Notes under the pieces: model-generated
Database searches by the model: none
Seen by the model: the letters and a program-made list of their open reading frames with translations, nothing else
Told to the model about the DNA's origin: nothing
Made by a program: the position numbers and the translations under genes
Assembly (NCBI RefSeq): GCF_000282375.1
Contig: NZ_AKJK01000142.1
Location: forward strand, 1-48,444
DNA from: Pseudomonas sp. GM50
GTDB taxonomy: Bacteria; Pseudomonadota; Gammaproteobacteria; Pseudomonadales; Pseudomonadaceae
Reading direction: 5' to 3'
Length of the DNA: 48,444 nucleotides
Part shown: positions 34,998-44,233 of the stretch, one piece after another
How the letters are laid out: the number at the start of each line of letters is the position of its first letter
Position numbering within the stretch: position 1 is the first letter of the stretch

Positions 34998-36036
34998 GCT
35001 GGGTGACGCCTGGATTGCGCTGCCGCCGATCAAGCAGATGGACCATCAGCAAGGCATAGAGCGTGAGGGCGATAAACAATCCCATGCGCACGACGAAGGC
35101 GGTATAGACGTCCTTTCCGGCGAGGCTGTCCTGAACCGATTGACCCAGCAGGATGATCAACGTGATCAGGCTGTTCAGCCAGAACCCCGGGGTTTGTCGG
35201 GTCGGGCTCAGGGCATAGAGCTTGCGCGCCAACAGCAAGCCGAACAGAAGCATCCACAAAAAGAACATCCACAAGTGCACAAACAGGCTGAGTGCGCACC
35301 AGAACACAACAGCCAACAGCCCCCCCATGAAAGTCGAACCGAGCAGCTCATGAGCAGCGTTGCGCGCCGTTGTTGTCGAACTCTGCTGGCCAAGACTGAC
35401 CGCTTTCAAAATGATCGGCAGATAGCTGGCCGGGTCGATCAGGGCCAACAGGAATGCCGGCATGACAATCAGGGTCGCACGCAGTGCAACCCTGGCCACT
35501 TCTTGCGCTGGCAGAGCGCTGGCGGCGGGTGGGGAGGGCGCATTGGCCGGGTCGGGAAACAGCCAGTGACTGACCGTCACGACGAGGACGGCAAGGATCA
35601 AGCCCTTGACCAAGGCGCCGATGACCATGATCGCCAGATCGAACTCGGCGACGCCGGCCGAGGAAATCATGGTCAGGCCAATGATCAGAAAGGTCATGAT
35701 CAAGGCGTTGCCGCCGCGCAGGCCAAAACCAAAAGCCAGGAACAGACTGACTCCGATCAGCAGTACGCCGGTAATCGGGTAATAACGCAGGATCGGAATC
35801 AACAACAGGCCGACGCCGGTGGTTAACATCGCAGCCAGTGCGAGAATCAATCCGGCCTTGAAGGGCAGCGGCCGATTGAGCGTGGCCAATAGCAACACGG
35901 CGAGCACCGGCGCAAGGAACGGGATCGGCAAACCCAGGCCGAAGCTGGCCGCCAGGCACAACGCCGTGCCTGTGCCTAGACGCAACGCCCGTTGAACACG
36001 AGGCGTGCGCTGAGTAGGCACGCCCTTAATAGGCAT
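34987..36036 (-). CDS. DUF2955/FUSC-like inner-membrane efflux protein
   Basis: A 349-aa polytopic membrane protein with about nine to ten helices in two halves (about 20-155 and 195-340), resembling the AaeB/FUSC aromatic-acid exporters and DUF2955 proteins. It overlaps the HlyD-type gene by 11 nt and would form the inner-membrane pump of the tripartite system. The substrate is unknown; aromatic carboxylates or biocides are plausible from family knowledge. Confidence 0.85.
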   Translation of the reverse strand: MPIKGVPTQRTPRVQRALRLGTGTALCLAASFGLGLPIPFLAPVLAVLLLATLNRPLPFKAGLILALAAMLTTGVGLLLIPILRYYPITGVLLIGVSLFLAFGFGLRGGNALIMTFLIIGLTMISSAGVAEFDLAIMVIGALVKGLILAVLVVTVSHWLFPDPANAPSPPAASALPAQEVARVALRATLIVMPAFLLALIDPASYLPIILKAVSLGQQSSTTTARNAAHELLGSTFMGGLLAVVFWCALSLFVHLWMFFLWMLLFGLLLARKLYALSPTRQTPGFWLNSLITLIILLGQSVQDSLAGKDVYTAFVVRMGLFIALTLYALLMVHLLDRRQRNPGVTQLTE

Positions 36037-37165
36037 AGCTTAGCCAGCTCATCAGCCCCACAAACAGACGCCCAAGCGGGTTCAGTGGATTGCCTTCGGT
36101 AGGAAACGCCATGACTTCAGCCTGTCCACCGGCACGGATGGCGCGATTGTCGAACAGCGTTTTCCTTGAGTCCTCCGAAAACTCGATGATCACAGGAAAA
36201 CGCTGGGCCGGACGCAGCCAGTCACGACTGTTCTGCACACTGGGGAGGCTGCCGGGCGCAGCGGGCTGACCGACGCTGACACCGTAGCCGACACTGCGCA
36301 CGCGGCCCTCGAAAACCTTCCCCGGCATGGCATCCAGAACGATCGAGACAGGGGTGTCGACCTCGACCAGGCCGAGGTTGTTTTCGGTCATGTCCGCGCT
36401 GATCCATACATCGTGGATGGCAATCAGGGTCATGACCGGGCTGCCGGCAGTGGCGAACTGTCCGACATCGGTGCGCAGATCGGTGATCAGTCCCGCCGAC
36501 CGTGCGCGAATCTGCGTGTTGGACAAGTCCAGTTCGGCTTTTGACAACGCCGTGGCGGCGCTACGCAACAGCGCGTTGTCTTCTTCGCTGCCACCTTCCT
36601 GCTCCCGTGCCCGCTGGACTTCGGCGCGGGCTGCGGCGACCTGGCTGACGGCCTGTTCACGGCTGGCCCGAGAAACCTCCAGCAGGCGCACGGAAATGGT
36701 GCCAGGGTCTTCGCGGTACAAACCTTCAAGACGCTGATTGTCCTGCCGCGCCTTGAGTTCATTGGCCTGGGCGGCGCGCAAATTGGCTTGCGCGGAGGCA
36801 ATGCCGGCGGTGCTGGCACCGACCTGCCGGCGTGTCGATTCAAGGTCTGCGCGTGCGCGGTCGACGGCTATTTGATAGGGCTGCTGATCCACTTCAAACA
36901 GCACATCGCCCGCTTTGACGTCCTGATTGTTGCGCACATTCACACGGATCACCCGACCGGCCACTTCGCAGGCCACCGGAATGACAAAAGCGCCCACCCG
37001 AGCCTGTTGCGTATAGGGCGTGAAACGGTCAGCCAACAAGTACCAGGCCAGGCTCAATACGATCAGCAGCATCACCCATTTGATGCCCTTTTTTGCGGGA
37101 TCGGCAGCAGGCTCGGGCGCTTTGGGGGAGGGCGCCTCTGTGGCGGGCGGCGAGGGCTCAGTCAT
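36026..37165 (-). CDS. HlyD/EmrA-type periplasmic adaptor protein
   Basis: A 379-aa membrane-fusion protein. A proline/alanine-rich N-terminal tail of about 25 residues precedes one helix (VMLLIVLSLAWYLLADRF), then a barrel-sandwich (GDVLFEVDQQPYQIAVDRARADLE), a coiled-coil hairpin (about 95-215) and a beta barrel. It links the inner-membrane pump to the outer-membrane channel. It overlaps the channel gene as ATGA. Confidence 0.92.
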   Translation of the reverse strand: MTEPSPPATEAPSPKAPEPAADPAKKGIKWVMLLIVLSLAWYLLADRFTPYTQQARVGAFVIPVACEVAGRVIRVNVRNNQDVKAGDVLFEVDQQPYQIAVDRARADLESTRRQVGASTAGIASAQANLRAAQANELKARQDNQRLEGLYREDPGTISVRLLEVSRASREQAVSQVAAARAEVQRAREQEGGSEEDNALLRSAATALSKAELDLSNTQIRARSAGLITDLRTDVGQFATAGSPVMTLIAIHDVWISADMTENNLGLVEVDTPVSIVLDAMPGKVFEGRVRSVGYGVSVGQPAAPGSLPSVQNSRDWLRPAQRFPVIIEFSEDSRKTLFDNRAIRAGGQAEVMAFPTEGNPLNPLGRLFVGLMSWLSYAY

Positions 37166-38694
37166 CGGCTTTGACCTTCTGGCTCGGGATAGGATGCTTG
37201 CGAAGGGGCCGGCTCATTCAGCAGGTTGCCCCAGTCGGTGCGTTGTTCCATTTGCTGGCGAGTGCTTTGATCGACTGTCGGCCGCGTGCTGTACCACCCA
37301 CCGCCAAGGGCTTTGTACAGCGCGATCAGGTTGCTCACGGCATTGCTGCGGCTGAGCAGGTAATTGTCCTGCTGTTCGAGCAATGCGCGTTGAGCATCCA
37401 GCACGCGCTGGAAGTCCGAGTAACCTTCGCGGTATTGGGTGCTGGCCAGGCTCAACGAGCGCTTGGCGGCGACCTGTGCTTCACCCAGGATGCGCTCGCG
37501 TTCCAGTGATTTGATCAGGCTGCTGGCGGCATCATCGGCCTCCCGTGCGGCCTGGCGGACTTTGTCGCGGTAAACCTCAATCAGCTGCTGCAACCGCGCA
37601 TCCTGTACACGCACGTTGTTGCTGATCTGGCCGTGGTCAAACAGGTTCCAGCGCAAACTGGGGCCGCCGATCAGGTCCAGGCTGTTGGAGGTGCCGCTCA
37701 AGGTGTCGGTGGTCCAGACGATGCTGCCCAGCAAGGTCAGCGACGGATAGAAGTCGGTTTGCGCCACACCGATCAGCGCCGACTGGGCGGCGACATTGAG
37801 CTCGGCGGCGCGCACGTCCGGGCGACGCAACAACAGGCTGGCCGGCACGTCCTGCAGCACGGCTCGGTCCACCAGCGGGATCAGTCCCTCGTTTTCGAGC
37901 AATTGGGGCAGGGCGCTGGGCGGCCGGCCGATCAGCACGGCCAACGCGTTGCGGGTGCGCAGTACTTGCGCCTCAAGATCCGGGATACTGCTCAAGGTGC
38001 CCAGGTACTGAGTCTTGGCTTGTTGCAAATCGAGTTCGGCGCTCTGGCCACTGTTGAACAGTTTTTCGGTGATCTCAAAGTTGCGCTTTTGCTGCTCGGC
38101 GTTTTCTCGGGCGACGCGTAAACGCGCTTCGGTGGTGCGCAACGAGAAGTAGGTGTCGGCCACCTGAGCTCGCAGCAGTACAAGTGCGTCTTCATAGTTG
38201 GCTTGAGCCGCGAAGTAACTGGCATCGGACGACTCGATGGCGCGACTGAAACGCCCCCAGAAGTCCAGCTCCCAACCGACGTCAAAGCCCGCGCTGTGTT
38301 GCCAGAAGTGGCTGTCCTGCGGGTTGTTGCCGCCAGACTGGTTGCGGTTGAAGTACAGACTGTCGGCGCTGGCCTGTTGCAGTTGCGGATAGCGCCCGCT
38401 TTGCGCAATACCCAACCGGGCACGGGCTTCCATGACGCGAAGGCCGGCGATTTTCAGGTCTGAATTGTGCGCATCCGATTCGGCGATCAGCGCGTCGAGG
38501 ACCGGGTCGGCGAACACTTGCCACCACTGGCGAAGATCAGGATCCAGGCGTCGTTGGCTGGCCTGTTCAAGTGCAGGACTGCTCCAGAGTTTTGTCCATG
38601 CTTCGCCGGGGGCCTGGAAATCCGGCCCCAGACGGACACAGCCGCCAAGGCTGAGGGTGCATAGCAGAAGCAGCCGACCCGAGCGCGTCAGCAT
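37162..38694 (-). CDS. Outer-membrane efflux lipoprotein, NodT/OprM family
   Basis: A 510-aa TolC-like channel with signal peptide and lipobox LGGC (Cys19), then GPDFQAPGEAW and two repeated OEP domains with FWGRFSRAIESSDASYFAAQ and RRPDVRAAELNVAAQSA, both typical of NodT-type channels. It is first in the efflux operon (channel, adaptor, pump). Confidence 0.92.
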   Translation of the reverse strand: MLTRSGRLLLLCTLSLGGCVRLGPDFQAPGEAWTKLWSSPALEQASQRRLDPDLRQWWQVFADPVLDALIAESDAHNSDLKIAGLRVMEARARLGIAQSGRYPQLQQASADSLYFNRNQSGGNNPQDSHFWQHSAGFDVGWELDFWGRFSRAIESSDASYFAAQANYEDALVLLRAQVADTYFSLRTTEARLRVARENAEQQKRNFEITEKLFNSGQSAELDLQQAKTQYLGTLSSIPDLEAQVLRTRNALAVLIGRPPSALPQLLENEGLIPLVDRAVLQDVPASLLLRRPDVRAAELNVAAQSALIGVAQTDFYPSLTLLGSIVWTTDTLSGTSNSLDLIGGPSLRWNLFDHGQISNNVRVQDARLQQLIEVYRDKVRQAAREADDAASSLIKSLERERILGEAQVAAKRSLSLASTQYREGYSDFQRVLDAQRALLEQQDNYLLSRSNAVSNLIALYKALGGGWYSTRPTVDQSTRQQMEQRTDWGNLLNEPAPSQASYPEPEGQSR

Positions 38695-38763
38695 CGCTGC
38701 ACTACAAACAGATCACGGGAAAACCTCATCCAAGAGTCCCCAAGTATTGAGTGCCTACACAAA

Positions 38764-38888
38764 TCCTGTGGGAGCAAGCGGTGCGGCGATCCGACTTGCC
38801 TGCGAAGAACGTTGACGCGTAATACCTGAAAAACCGCGGTGCATTCTTCGCGGGCAAGTCGGATCGCCGCACCGCTCGCTCCTACAGG
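38764..38888. repeat. REP doublet (REPIN-like), long-core class
   Basis: Left unit 38764-38807 and right unit 38845-38888 are near-perfect inverse copies with a longer core (GGTGCGGCGATCCGACTTGCC). The right unit matches 121-166 at the start of the window almost exactly. It lies upstream of the efflux operon, in the 257-bp gap before the next gene; nothing else is evident in that gap. Confidence 0.82.
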
Positions 38889-39023
38889 TATCAAGGCTTG
38901 AGCCGGTTTGCTTAGGTTAGTACAGCTCCGACAAATACAAGGTCATGTTGAATGATCATGGAATCAACCAACTGCTACGCTTCTGAAGATCCATTAATCC
39001 CGGCAAAAAAGGTTAAGAAGACC

Positions 39024-39545
39024 ATGAGCACCCCTCAGGATGACAATGCACCTGGTTCCGCTGGTTGGCGCTTCAAACTGGGCATCGCGATTATCTGTTT
39101 GATGCTGGGATCCTGGCTGATGGTGCCTATCGCTGCCGCACTGGATGTGCCCGGCTCAAAGATCGCGGCACTGACAGGCGTTTTGTTTATCAGTAACAAG
39201 GTTCTGTTGATTCTGGTCATTGCCATTATGGGAAAATCCGGCTTTCAGCAGCTCAAGCGCAGCATGTTCGGTTACGTCTCCACACTGGCACCGGCAGACG
39301 TGGAAGTAGGCCCGGCTCGCCATAGAATTGGCCTAGTGATGTTTTGCCTGCCGCTGATCTCGGGATTTCTCGAACCTTACATAGATACTCTCTGGCCGGG
39401 GCTGAGACCCAATATCTGGCAGCTCCAGGCGCTGGGCGATGCCATGTTGATCGGCAGCTTTTTCGTACTGGGCGGGAATTTCTGGGACAAGGTACGCGCC
39501 TTGTTCATTCGCACGGCACGTGTCGTTAACACGAGTGCGGTGTGA
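39024..39545 (+). CDS. Small membrane protein, transporter-suffix-domain-like
   Basis: A 173-aa protein with four hydrophobic segments (about 16-36, 45-75, 106-125, 140-160). The pattern GWRFKLGIAIICLMLGSW at the N-terminus and GGNFWDKVRALF at the end matches proteins annotated as transporter suffix domain. The start is uncertain: ATG 39024 (MSTPQDD) or ATG 38952, which adds 24 residues. It converges on the response regulator with 7 bp between stops. Function is unknown. Confidence 0.7.
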   Translation: MSTPQDDNAPGSAGWRFKLGIAIICLMLGSWLMVPIAAALDVPGSKIAALTGVLFISNKVLLILVIAIMGKSGFQQLKRSMFGYVSTLAPADVEVGPARHRIGLVMFCLPLISGFLEPYIDTLWPGLRPNIWQLQALGDAMLIGSFFVLGGNFWDKVRALFIRTARVVNTSAV

Positions 39546-39552
39546 ATCGCCT

Positions 39553-40194
39553 CTAGCGCGAAATGATCCCGTGATCGATCGCGTACTTTACGAGGGCGGC
39601 GGGTTTGTCGATGTTGAGCTTGCGACGGATGCTCAGGCGATGGGTTTCTACAGTGCGGACACTGATGTCCAGTTCGCGAGCCATTTCCTTGTTGTTCAGC
39701 CCCTGAGCCATCTTGTACAGCACCTGGCTTTCGCGCGGAGTAAGCTCGTTGTCGGTACTTTTATCGGCGATGAGCCGCTGTGCGATTTCGGCACTGTAGA
39801 ACGTCCCGCCGCTGACAATGGCTTCGATCGCCGCAATGATTTCCCGTGAAGGCGCATTCTTCAGCACATAGCCGCTGGCACCCGAGCGAACCGATTCACT
39901 CACGTATTCATAGTTGTCGTACATGCTCAGCACCAGCACCTTGAGCGACGGGTACTGGCTGCGTAACAACCGCGTCAGCTCAAGGCCATTGATGTCCTTC
40001 AGGCTGATGTCGACCAGCAACAGATCCGGCTGGCAGCGCCCGACCATCTCGATGGCATCGACGCCATTCTCGGCTTCTCCGACCACTTCCAGCTGCGCCA
40101 TGACCGCCAGCAGCGATTTGATCCCGTCGCGGACCAGGGAGTGATCGTCGACCAGGGCGACGCGGATCGGGTAGGGCAGGTTCATCGCAGGCAT
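39553..40194 (-). CDS. NarL/LuxR-type response regulator
   Basis: A 213-aa regulator. The receiver domain (about 8-125) has the acidic pair in VALVDDHSLVRDG and the phospho-acceptor Asp in LLLVDISLKDINGLE. The C-terminal LuxR helix-turn-helix (about 148-210) reads LTPRESQVLYKMAQGLNNKEMARELDIS in part. It follows the kinase gene by 24 bp. Its likely target is the divergent cstA promoter, which has an array of TACGTA palindromes. Confidence 0.93.
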   Translation of the reverse strand: MPAMNLPYPIRVALVDDHSLVRDGIKSLLAVMAQLEVVGEAENGVDAIEMVGRCQPDLLLVDISLKDINGLELTRLLRSQYPSLKVLVLSMYDNYEYVSESVRSGASGYVLKNAPSREIIAAIEAIVSGGTFYSAEIAQRLIADKSTDNELTPRESQVLYKMAQGLNNKEMARELDISVRTVETHRLSIRRKLNIDKPAALVKYAIDHGIISR

Positions 40195-40218
40195 TCACTC
40201 TAATTGTTATGGGGTGAG

Positions 40219-41580
40219 TCAGCGTTCTGTACCGGGCAGTTTCATCGGCAACAGCACGTCCAGCTCACTTCTTCCCGGCATCGAGGTCAGGTCGAATCGA
40301 CCGCCAAAATGCTCGATACGTTCACGGATGTTGCGCAGGCCAATGCCAGCGTGACGACGTTCGACCTGGGCGACGTTGAAACCGATACCGTCATCGACCA
40401 CCGTCAACTGTACGGACTTTTCAGAGCCGTGCAGGGTAATGATGACGTTTTTTGCCTGTGCGTGGCGTTCGATATTGGTCAGGGCTTCTTGCACGATGCG
40501 AAACAACGAGACGGCAGCGCCATCGACCAGGTGACAGTCGAATTCGTTATCGTTGAAGGTCACGACAAGACCGCTGCGTTGCTCGAACTCTGCGGCGAGC
40601 TGACCGATCGCCGCCGGCAGGCCGAGGGTGTCGAGCAGCGACGAGCGCAGGTCATGAGAGAGGCTGCGAACTTCGCCAATCGCGTCTCCGAGGCGCTGCG
40701 TGGCGTCTCTTAAAATGCCCAATCCCTTGTCTTGCCCATTCTCCAGCACATGGCTGGCCAGTTCGAACTGAAACTTGATAGACACCAGTAGCTGGCTGAT
40801 GCCGTCGTGCAGCTCTCGGGAAACCCGCGACCGTTCTTCCTCCTGCAAGCTGACGATGCGTTGAGTCAGGCGCTGGAGTTTTTTGTCGGCCAGGCGATGT
40901 TCGCTGACGTTCAGCGTCATGCCGCTGGCGAAGACAAACAGCACTGCCACAAGGGCCACCGCGGCAATCGCCAGCATGGTTTTACGGATGCCCTGAGCCA
41001 CCTCGGCACGCGCTTGTTGGGTGGCGCGTTCGACGTCTTCAAGGTAGATGCCGGTGCCGAGCATCCAGCCCCAATGGTCGAGCATCACCACGTAGGCGAG
41101 CTTGTCGGTCACCTGGCCGGAAGAGGGTTTGTTCCAGGCGTAACGTTGAAAACCTTCGCCCGATTGCGCACTTTTGAGCAACGCCTGGATCACCGGCAGG
41201 CCATGAGGGTCGGTCATGTTCCACAGGTATTTGCCCACCAGCTCAGACTGGCGCGCGTGCATCAGACTGCGACCTTCGCGGTCGTAGACGAAGAAGTAGC
41301 CGTTGATGCCAAAGCTGAGCTTGCGCAGTTCTTCGAGCACTTGTTGCTGTGCGCGCTCATCACCCCGACCGTCGTCGTACAGCGGCGCGATCAGGCTCTG
41401 CGCCATTTCGACGTAGTTTTTCAGTTCTGCGCGCTTGCTGGCCAGAATGCTGTCTTCGATCAGTTGCGCCTGTTGATCACCCAGTTGGCGGTTCAGGGAA
41501 ATCACCAGCGCGCAGATGACCGCGATCGCCAGCACAAGCGGCAGAATCCCGAGCGCGACGATTTTGTGTTTGAGCTGCAT
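40219..41580 (-). CDS. Sensor histidine kinase, Cache domain, NarL-partner type
   Basis: A 453-aa kinase. Helix 1 (about 8-30) and helix 2 (about 195-220) flank a periplasmic Cache-like sensor (FGINGYFFVYDREGRSLMHA, WGWMLGTGIYLEDV), a fold that often binds small carboxylates. The cytoplasmic part has the HisKA_3 site RELHDGISQ and HATPase motifs EALTNIERHA and DDGIGF. The start is the ATG at 41578-41580 with AGGAG upstream. Its position opposite cstA suggests it senses pyruvate or a similar acid, which is inference. Confidence 0.92.
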   Translation of the reverse strand: MQLKHKIVALGILPLVLAIAVICALVISLNRQLGDQQAQLIEDSILASKRAELKNYVEMAQSLIAPLYDDGRGDERAQQQVLEELRKLSFGINGYFFVYDREGRSLMHARQSELVGKYLWNMTDPHGLPVIQALLKSAQSGEGFQRYAWNKPSSGQVTDKLAYVVMLDHWGWMLGTGIYLEDVERATQQARAEVAQGIRKTMLAIAAVALVAVLFVFASGMTLNVSEHRLADKKLQRLTQRIVSLQEEERSRVSRELHDGISQLLVSIKFQFELASHVLENGQDKGLGILRDATQRLGDAIGEVRSLSHDLRSSLLDTLGLPAAIGQLAAEFEQRSGLVVTFNDNEFDCHLVDGAAVSLFRIVQEALTNIERHAQAKNVIITLHGSEKSVQLTVVDDGIGFNVAQVERRHAGIGLRNIRERIEHFGGRFDLTSMPGRSELDVLLPMKLPGTER

Positions 41581-41936
41581 CTCTACTCCTGGCCAGACCG
41601 AGGGAGGGCGAAGGCCCGGCATCATATGCCAAAGATACGCGCCTCCAGTAGCGGTGCTGGACAGAATGACCTGCGAAATGCAAAACCTTGTGGGAGCGAG
41701 CCTGCTCGCGATAGCGGTGGCACAGTCAACATCGACGCTGAATGTCAGTCCGCTATCGCGAGCAGGCTCGCTCCCACAGGTTTTGCGTCATCTACGTAGA
41801 ACTACGTAGACACCACGTACGTAGTAACGCGGATTTATTTGTCGACAGCATGGGCGGATATTGGGCCCGCTCCGCACTGCGGACACAATTATAATAATTA
41901 CCGCCGCAGCTACTGGCTGTTGGCAGGAGACACGCT
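41581..41936. promoter_or_regulatory. Two-component system / cstA divergent control region
   Basis: This 356-bp gap holds a REP doublet (41682-41784), then an operator-like array at 41792-41824 with TACGTA palindromes at 41793, 41803 and 41818, then a consensus TATAAT at 41890-41895 with no good -35. A 5-bp stem palindrome TCCGC-ACT-GCGGA is at 41871-41883. The ribosome-binding AGGAG of cstA lies at 41925-41929. The layout suits an activator-dependent cstA promoter. Confidence 0.55.
41682..41784. repeat. REP doublet (REPIN-like), GTGGGAGCGAGCCTGCTCGCG class
   Basis: Inverted arms of about 35 bp (41682-41717 and 41750-41784) match except for one extra T in the left arm. The inner hairpin is GCGAGC-CT-GCTCGC, as in 32169-32235. 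It lies immediately upstream of the TACGTA array. Confidence 0.88.
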
Positions 41937-43994
41937 ATGCCCCGTCTGGCTAAACACCTTGCCTGGTTTGCCGTGGCTGTCCTGGGAGCGTTTGCGCTAA
42001 GTGTCGTGGCCCTGCGCCGCGGCGAAGCCATCAACGCCCTCTGGATCGTAGTCGCAGCAGTCGCTATTTATCTCGTCGCATACCGCTATTACAGCCTGTT
42101 CATCGCCACCAAGGTGATGCAGCTCGATCCCAATCGAGCCACTCCCGCCGTACTCAACAACGATGGTCTGGACTACGTACCGACCAACAAACACGTACTC
42201 TTCGGACACCACTTCGCAGCCATCGCCGGCGCGGGGCCGCTGGTCGGTCCAGTATTGGCGGCGCAGATGGGCTACCTGCCCGGTACGCTGTGGCTGATTG
42301 CCGGCGTGGTGCTGGCCGGTGCGGTTCAGGACTTCATGGTCCTGTTCATGTCCACCCGTCGCAACGGTCGCTCTTTGGGCGACATGGTCCGTGAAGAAAT
42401 GGGCCGCATCCCCGGGACCATCGCGCTGTTTGGCTGCTTCCTGATCATGATCATCATCCTCGCGGTGCTGGCGCTGATTGTGGTCAAGGCCTTGGCCGAA
42501 AGCCCGTGGGGTATTTTCACGGTGATGGCGACCATCCCGATCGCGATGTTCATGGGCATCTACATGCGCTACATCCGCCCGGGTCGCATCGGTGAAATCT
42601 CGGTGATCGGCGTGGCGTTGCTGCTGGGTTCGATCTGGCTGGGCGGGCAGATTGCCGCTGACCCAGTGTGGGCCAAGGCATTCAGCTTTACCGGAGTCCA
42701 GATCACCTGGATGCTGATCGGCTACGGTTTCGTGGCGGCGGTGTTGCCGGTGTGGCTGATTCTGGCGCCGCGTGATTACCTGTCCACCTTCCTGAAGATC
42801 GGCACCATCGTTGCGCTGGCGATCGGCATTCTGATCACCATGCCTGAGCTGAAAATGCCGGCATTGACCCAGTTCATCGACGGCACCGGGCCGGTGTGGA
42901 AGGGCGGTCTGTTCCCGTTCCTGTTCATCACCATTGCCTGTGGCGCGGTCTCGGGATTCCACGCGCTGATCTCCTCCGGCACCACGCCGAAGTTGCTGGA
43001 TAACGAAGTTAACGCCCGTTACATCGGTTACGGCGGCATGCTGATGGAATCCTTCGTGGCGATCATGGCAATGGTTGCCGCTTCGGTGATCGAGCCAGGC
43101 GTGTACTTCGCCATGAACAGCCCGGCGGCCGTGGTCGGGGGTGATGTGGTGGCGGTGGCGCAAGCGGTCAGCAACTGGGGCTTTGCGATCACTCCGGAAG
43201 CCCTGCAAGCGGTGGCCAAGGACATCGGTGAAACCACCATCCTGGCCCGTGCCGGTGGTGCGCCGACCCTGGCGGTCGGTATCGCGCAGATCCTGCACAG
43301 TGTGCTGCCCGGTGAAAACACCATGGCGTTCTGGTACCACTTCGCGATCCTGTTCGAAGCGCTGTTCATCCTGACCGCGGTCGACGCTGGCACCCGTGCC
43401 GGGCGTTTCATGCTTCAGGATTTGCTCGGCTCCTTCGTTCCGGCGCTGAAACGCACCGAGTCCTGGACCGCCAACCTGATCGCAACCGCCGGTTGCGTAG
43501 CGATGTGGGGTTACCTGCTGTACCAAGGCGTGATCGATCCACTGGGTGGCATCAACACCTTGTGGCCGCTGTTCGGTATCTCCAACCAGATGCTGGCCGG
43601 AATCGCGCTGATGCTGGCAACCGTTGTGCTGATCAAAATGAAGCGCCAACGTTACATCTGGGTCACCATGCTGCCCGCCGTGTGGTTGCTGATCTGCACC
43701 ACCACCGCAGGCTTTATCAAGCTGTTCGATGCCAACCCGGCAATCGGCTTCCTGTCGCTGGCGAAGAAATACAGCGATGCATTGGCTAACGGGCAGATTC
43801 TGGCCCCGGCCAAGAGCATCGAGCAGATGCAGCATGTGATCTACAACGCCTACACCAACGCAACGCTGACCGCGCTGTTCCTGTTTGTGGTATTCAGCAT
43901 CCTGTTCTATGCGCTCAAGGTCGGCATTGCCGCCTGGGGTAGCAAAGAACGTACGGATAAAGAATCTCCATTCCAGGCTCAGCCGGATGCGTAA
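41937..43994 (+). CDS. cstA: CstA-family carbon starvation / pyruvate or peptide transporter
   Basis: A 685-aa inner-membrane protein with about sixteen to eighteen helices. Recognised CstA segments are NKHVLFGHHFAAIAGAGPLVGPVLAAQMGY in part, GAVQDFMVLF, ISSGTTPKLLDNE and PLFGISNQMLAGIAL. Family members import pyruvate or peptides when carbon is short. AGGAG precedes the ATG. It is followed by yjiX (14 bp) and yjiA, the same order as the E. coli btsT-yjiX-yjiA cluster. Confidence 0.95.
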   Translation: MPRLAKHLAWFAVAVLGAFALSVVALRRGEAINALWIVVAAVAIYLVAYRYYSLFIATKVMQLDPNRATPAVLNNDGLDYVPTNKHVLFGHHFAAIAGAGPLVGPVLAAQMGYLPGTLWLIAGVVLAGAVQDFMVLFMSTRRNGRSLGDMVREEMGRIPGTIALFGCFLIMIIILAVLALIVVKALAESPWGIFTVMATIPIAMFMGIYMRYIRPGRIGEISVIGVALLLGSIWLGGQIAADPVWAKAFSFTGVQITWMLIGYGFVAAVLPVWLILAPRDYLSTFLKIGTIVALAIGILITMPELKMPALTQFIDGTGPVWKGGLFPFLFITIACGAVSGFHALISSGTTPKLLDNEVNARYIGYGGMLMESFVAIMAMVAASVIEPGVYFAMNSPAAVVGGDVVAVAQAVSNWGFAITPEALQAVAKDIGETTILARAGGAPTLAVGIAQILHSVLPGENTMAFWYHFAILFEALFILTAVDAGTRAGRFMLQDLLGSFVPALKRTESWTANLIATAGCVAMWGYLLYQGVIDPLGGINTLWPLFGISNQMLAGIALMLATVVLIKMKRQRYIWVTMLPAVWLLICTTTAGFIKLFDANPAIGFLSLAKKYSDALANGQILAPAKSIEQMQHVIYNAYTNATLTALFLFVVFSILFYALKVGIAAWGSKERTDKESPFQAQPDA

Positions 43995-44008
43995 TCGAGG
44001 ACTGCACC

Positions 44009-44206
44009 ATGTTCAATGACCTGAGTCGCCTCGGTAAATACCTCGGTCAGGCCGCGCGCCTGATGGTCGGCATGCCCGACTACGACAACTACGTCGAGCA
44101 TATGCAAACCAAACACCCGGACAAACCGGTGATGAGCTACGAGATGTTCTTTCGCGAACGTCAGGAAGCCCGTTACGGTGGCAAGGGTGGGCCGAAGTGC
44201 TGTTGA
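44009..44206 (+). CDS. YbdD/YjiX family small protein
   Basis: A 65-aa protein matching the short YbdD/YjiX family that accompanies CstA-type transporters: MPDYDNYVEHMQTKHPD, MSYEMFFRERQEARYGG, and a CC end. It is probably cytoplasmic and needed for, or tuned with, the transporter. The start follows GAGGAC. The exact function is unknown. Confidence 0.92.
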   Translation: MFNDLSRLGKYLGQAARLMVGMPDYDNYVEHMQTKHPDKPVMSYEMFFRERQEARYGGKGGPKCC

Positions 44207-44233
44207 CCCGGTTGTCGGGTTAATAGCAATCCC

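Noticed and set aside
41997..43835. 612-aa antisense open frame inside cstA
   Set aside because: It is a low-complexity shadow frame (His, Gln, Arg-rich) caused by codon bias of the GC-rich sense gene. The same applies to 46959-48236 in dctA, 30274-31098 and 32120-33094.
44206..44220. Terminator after yjiX
   Set aside because: ACCCG-N5-CGGGT is a short stem with no T-run, and yjiA follows on the same strand, so it was not called.
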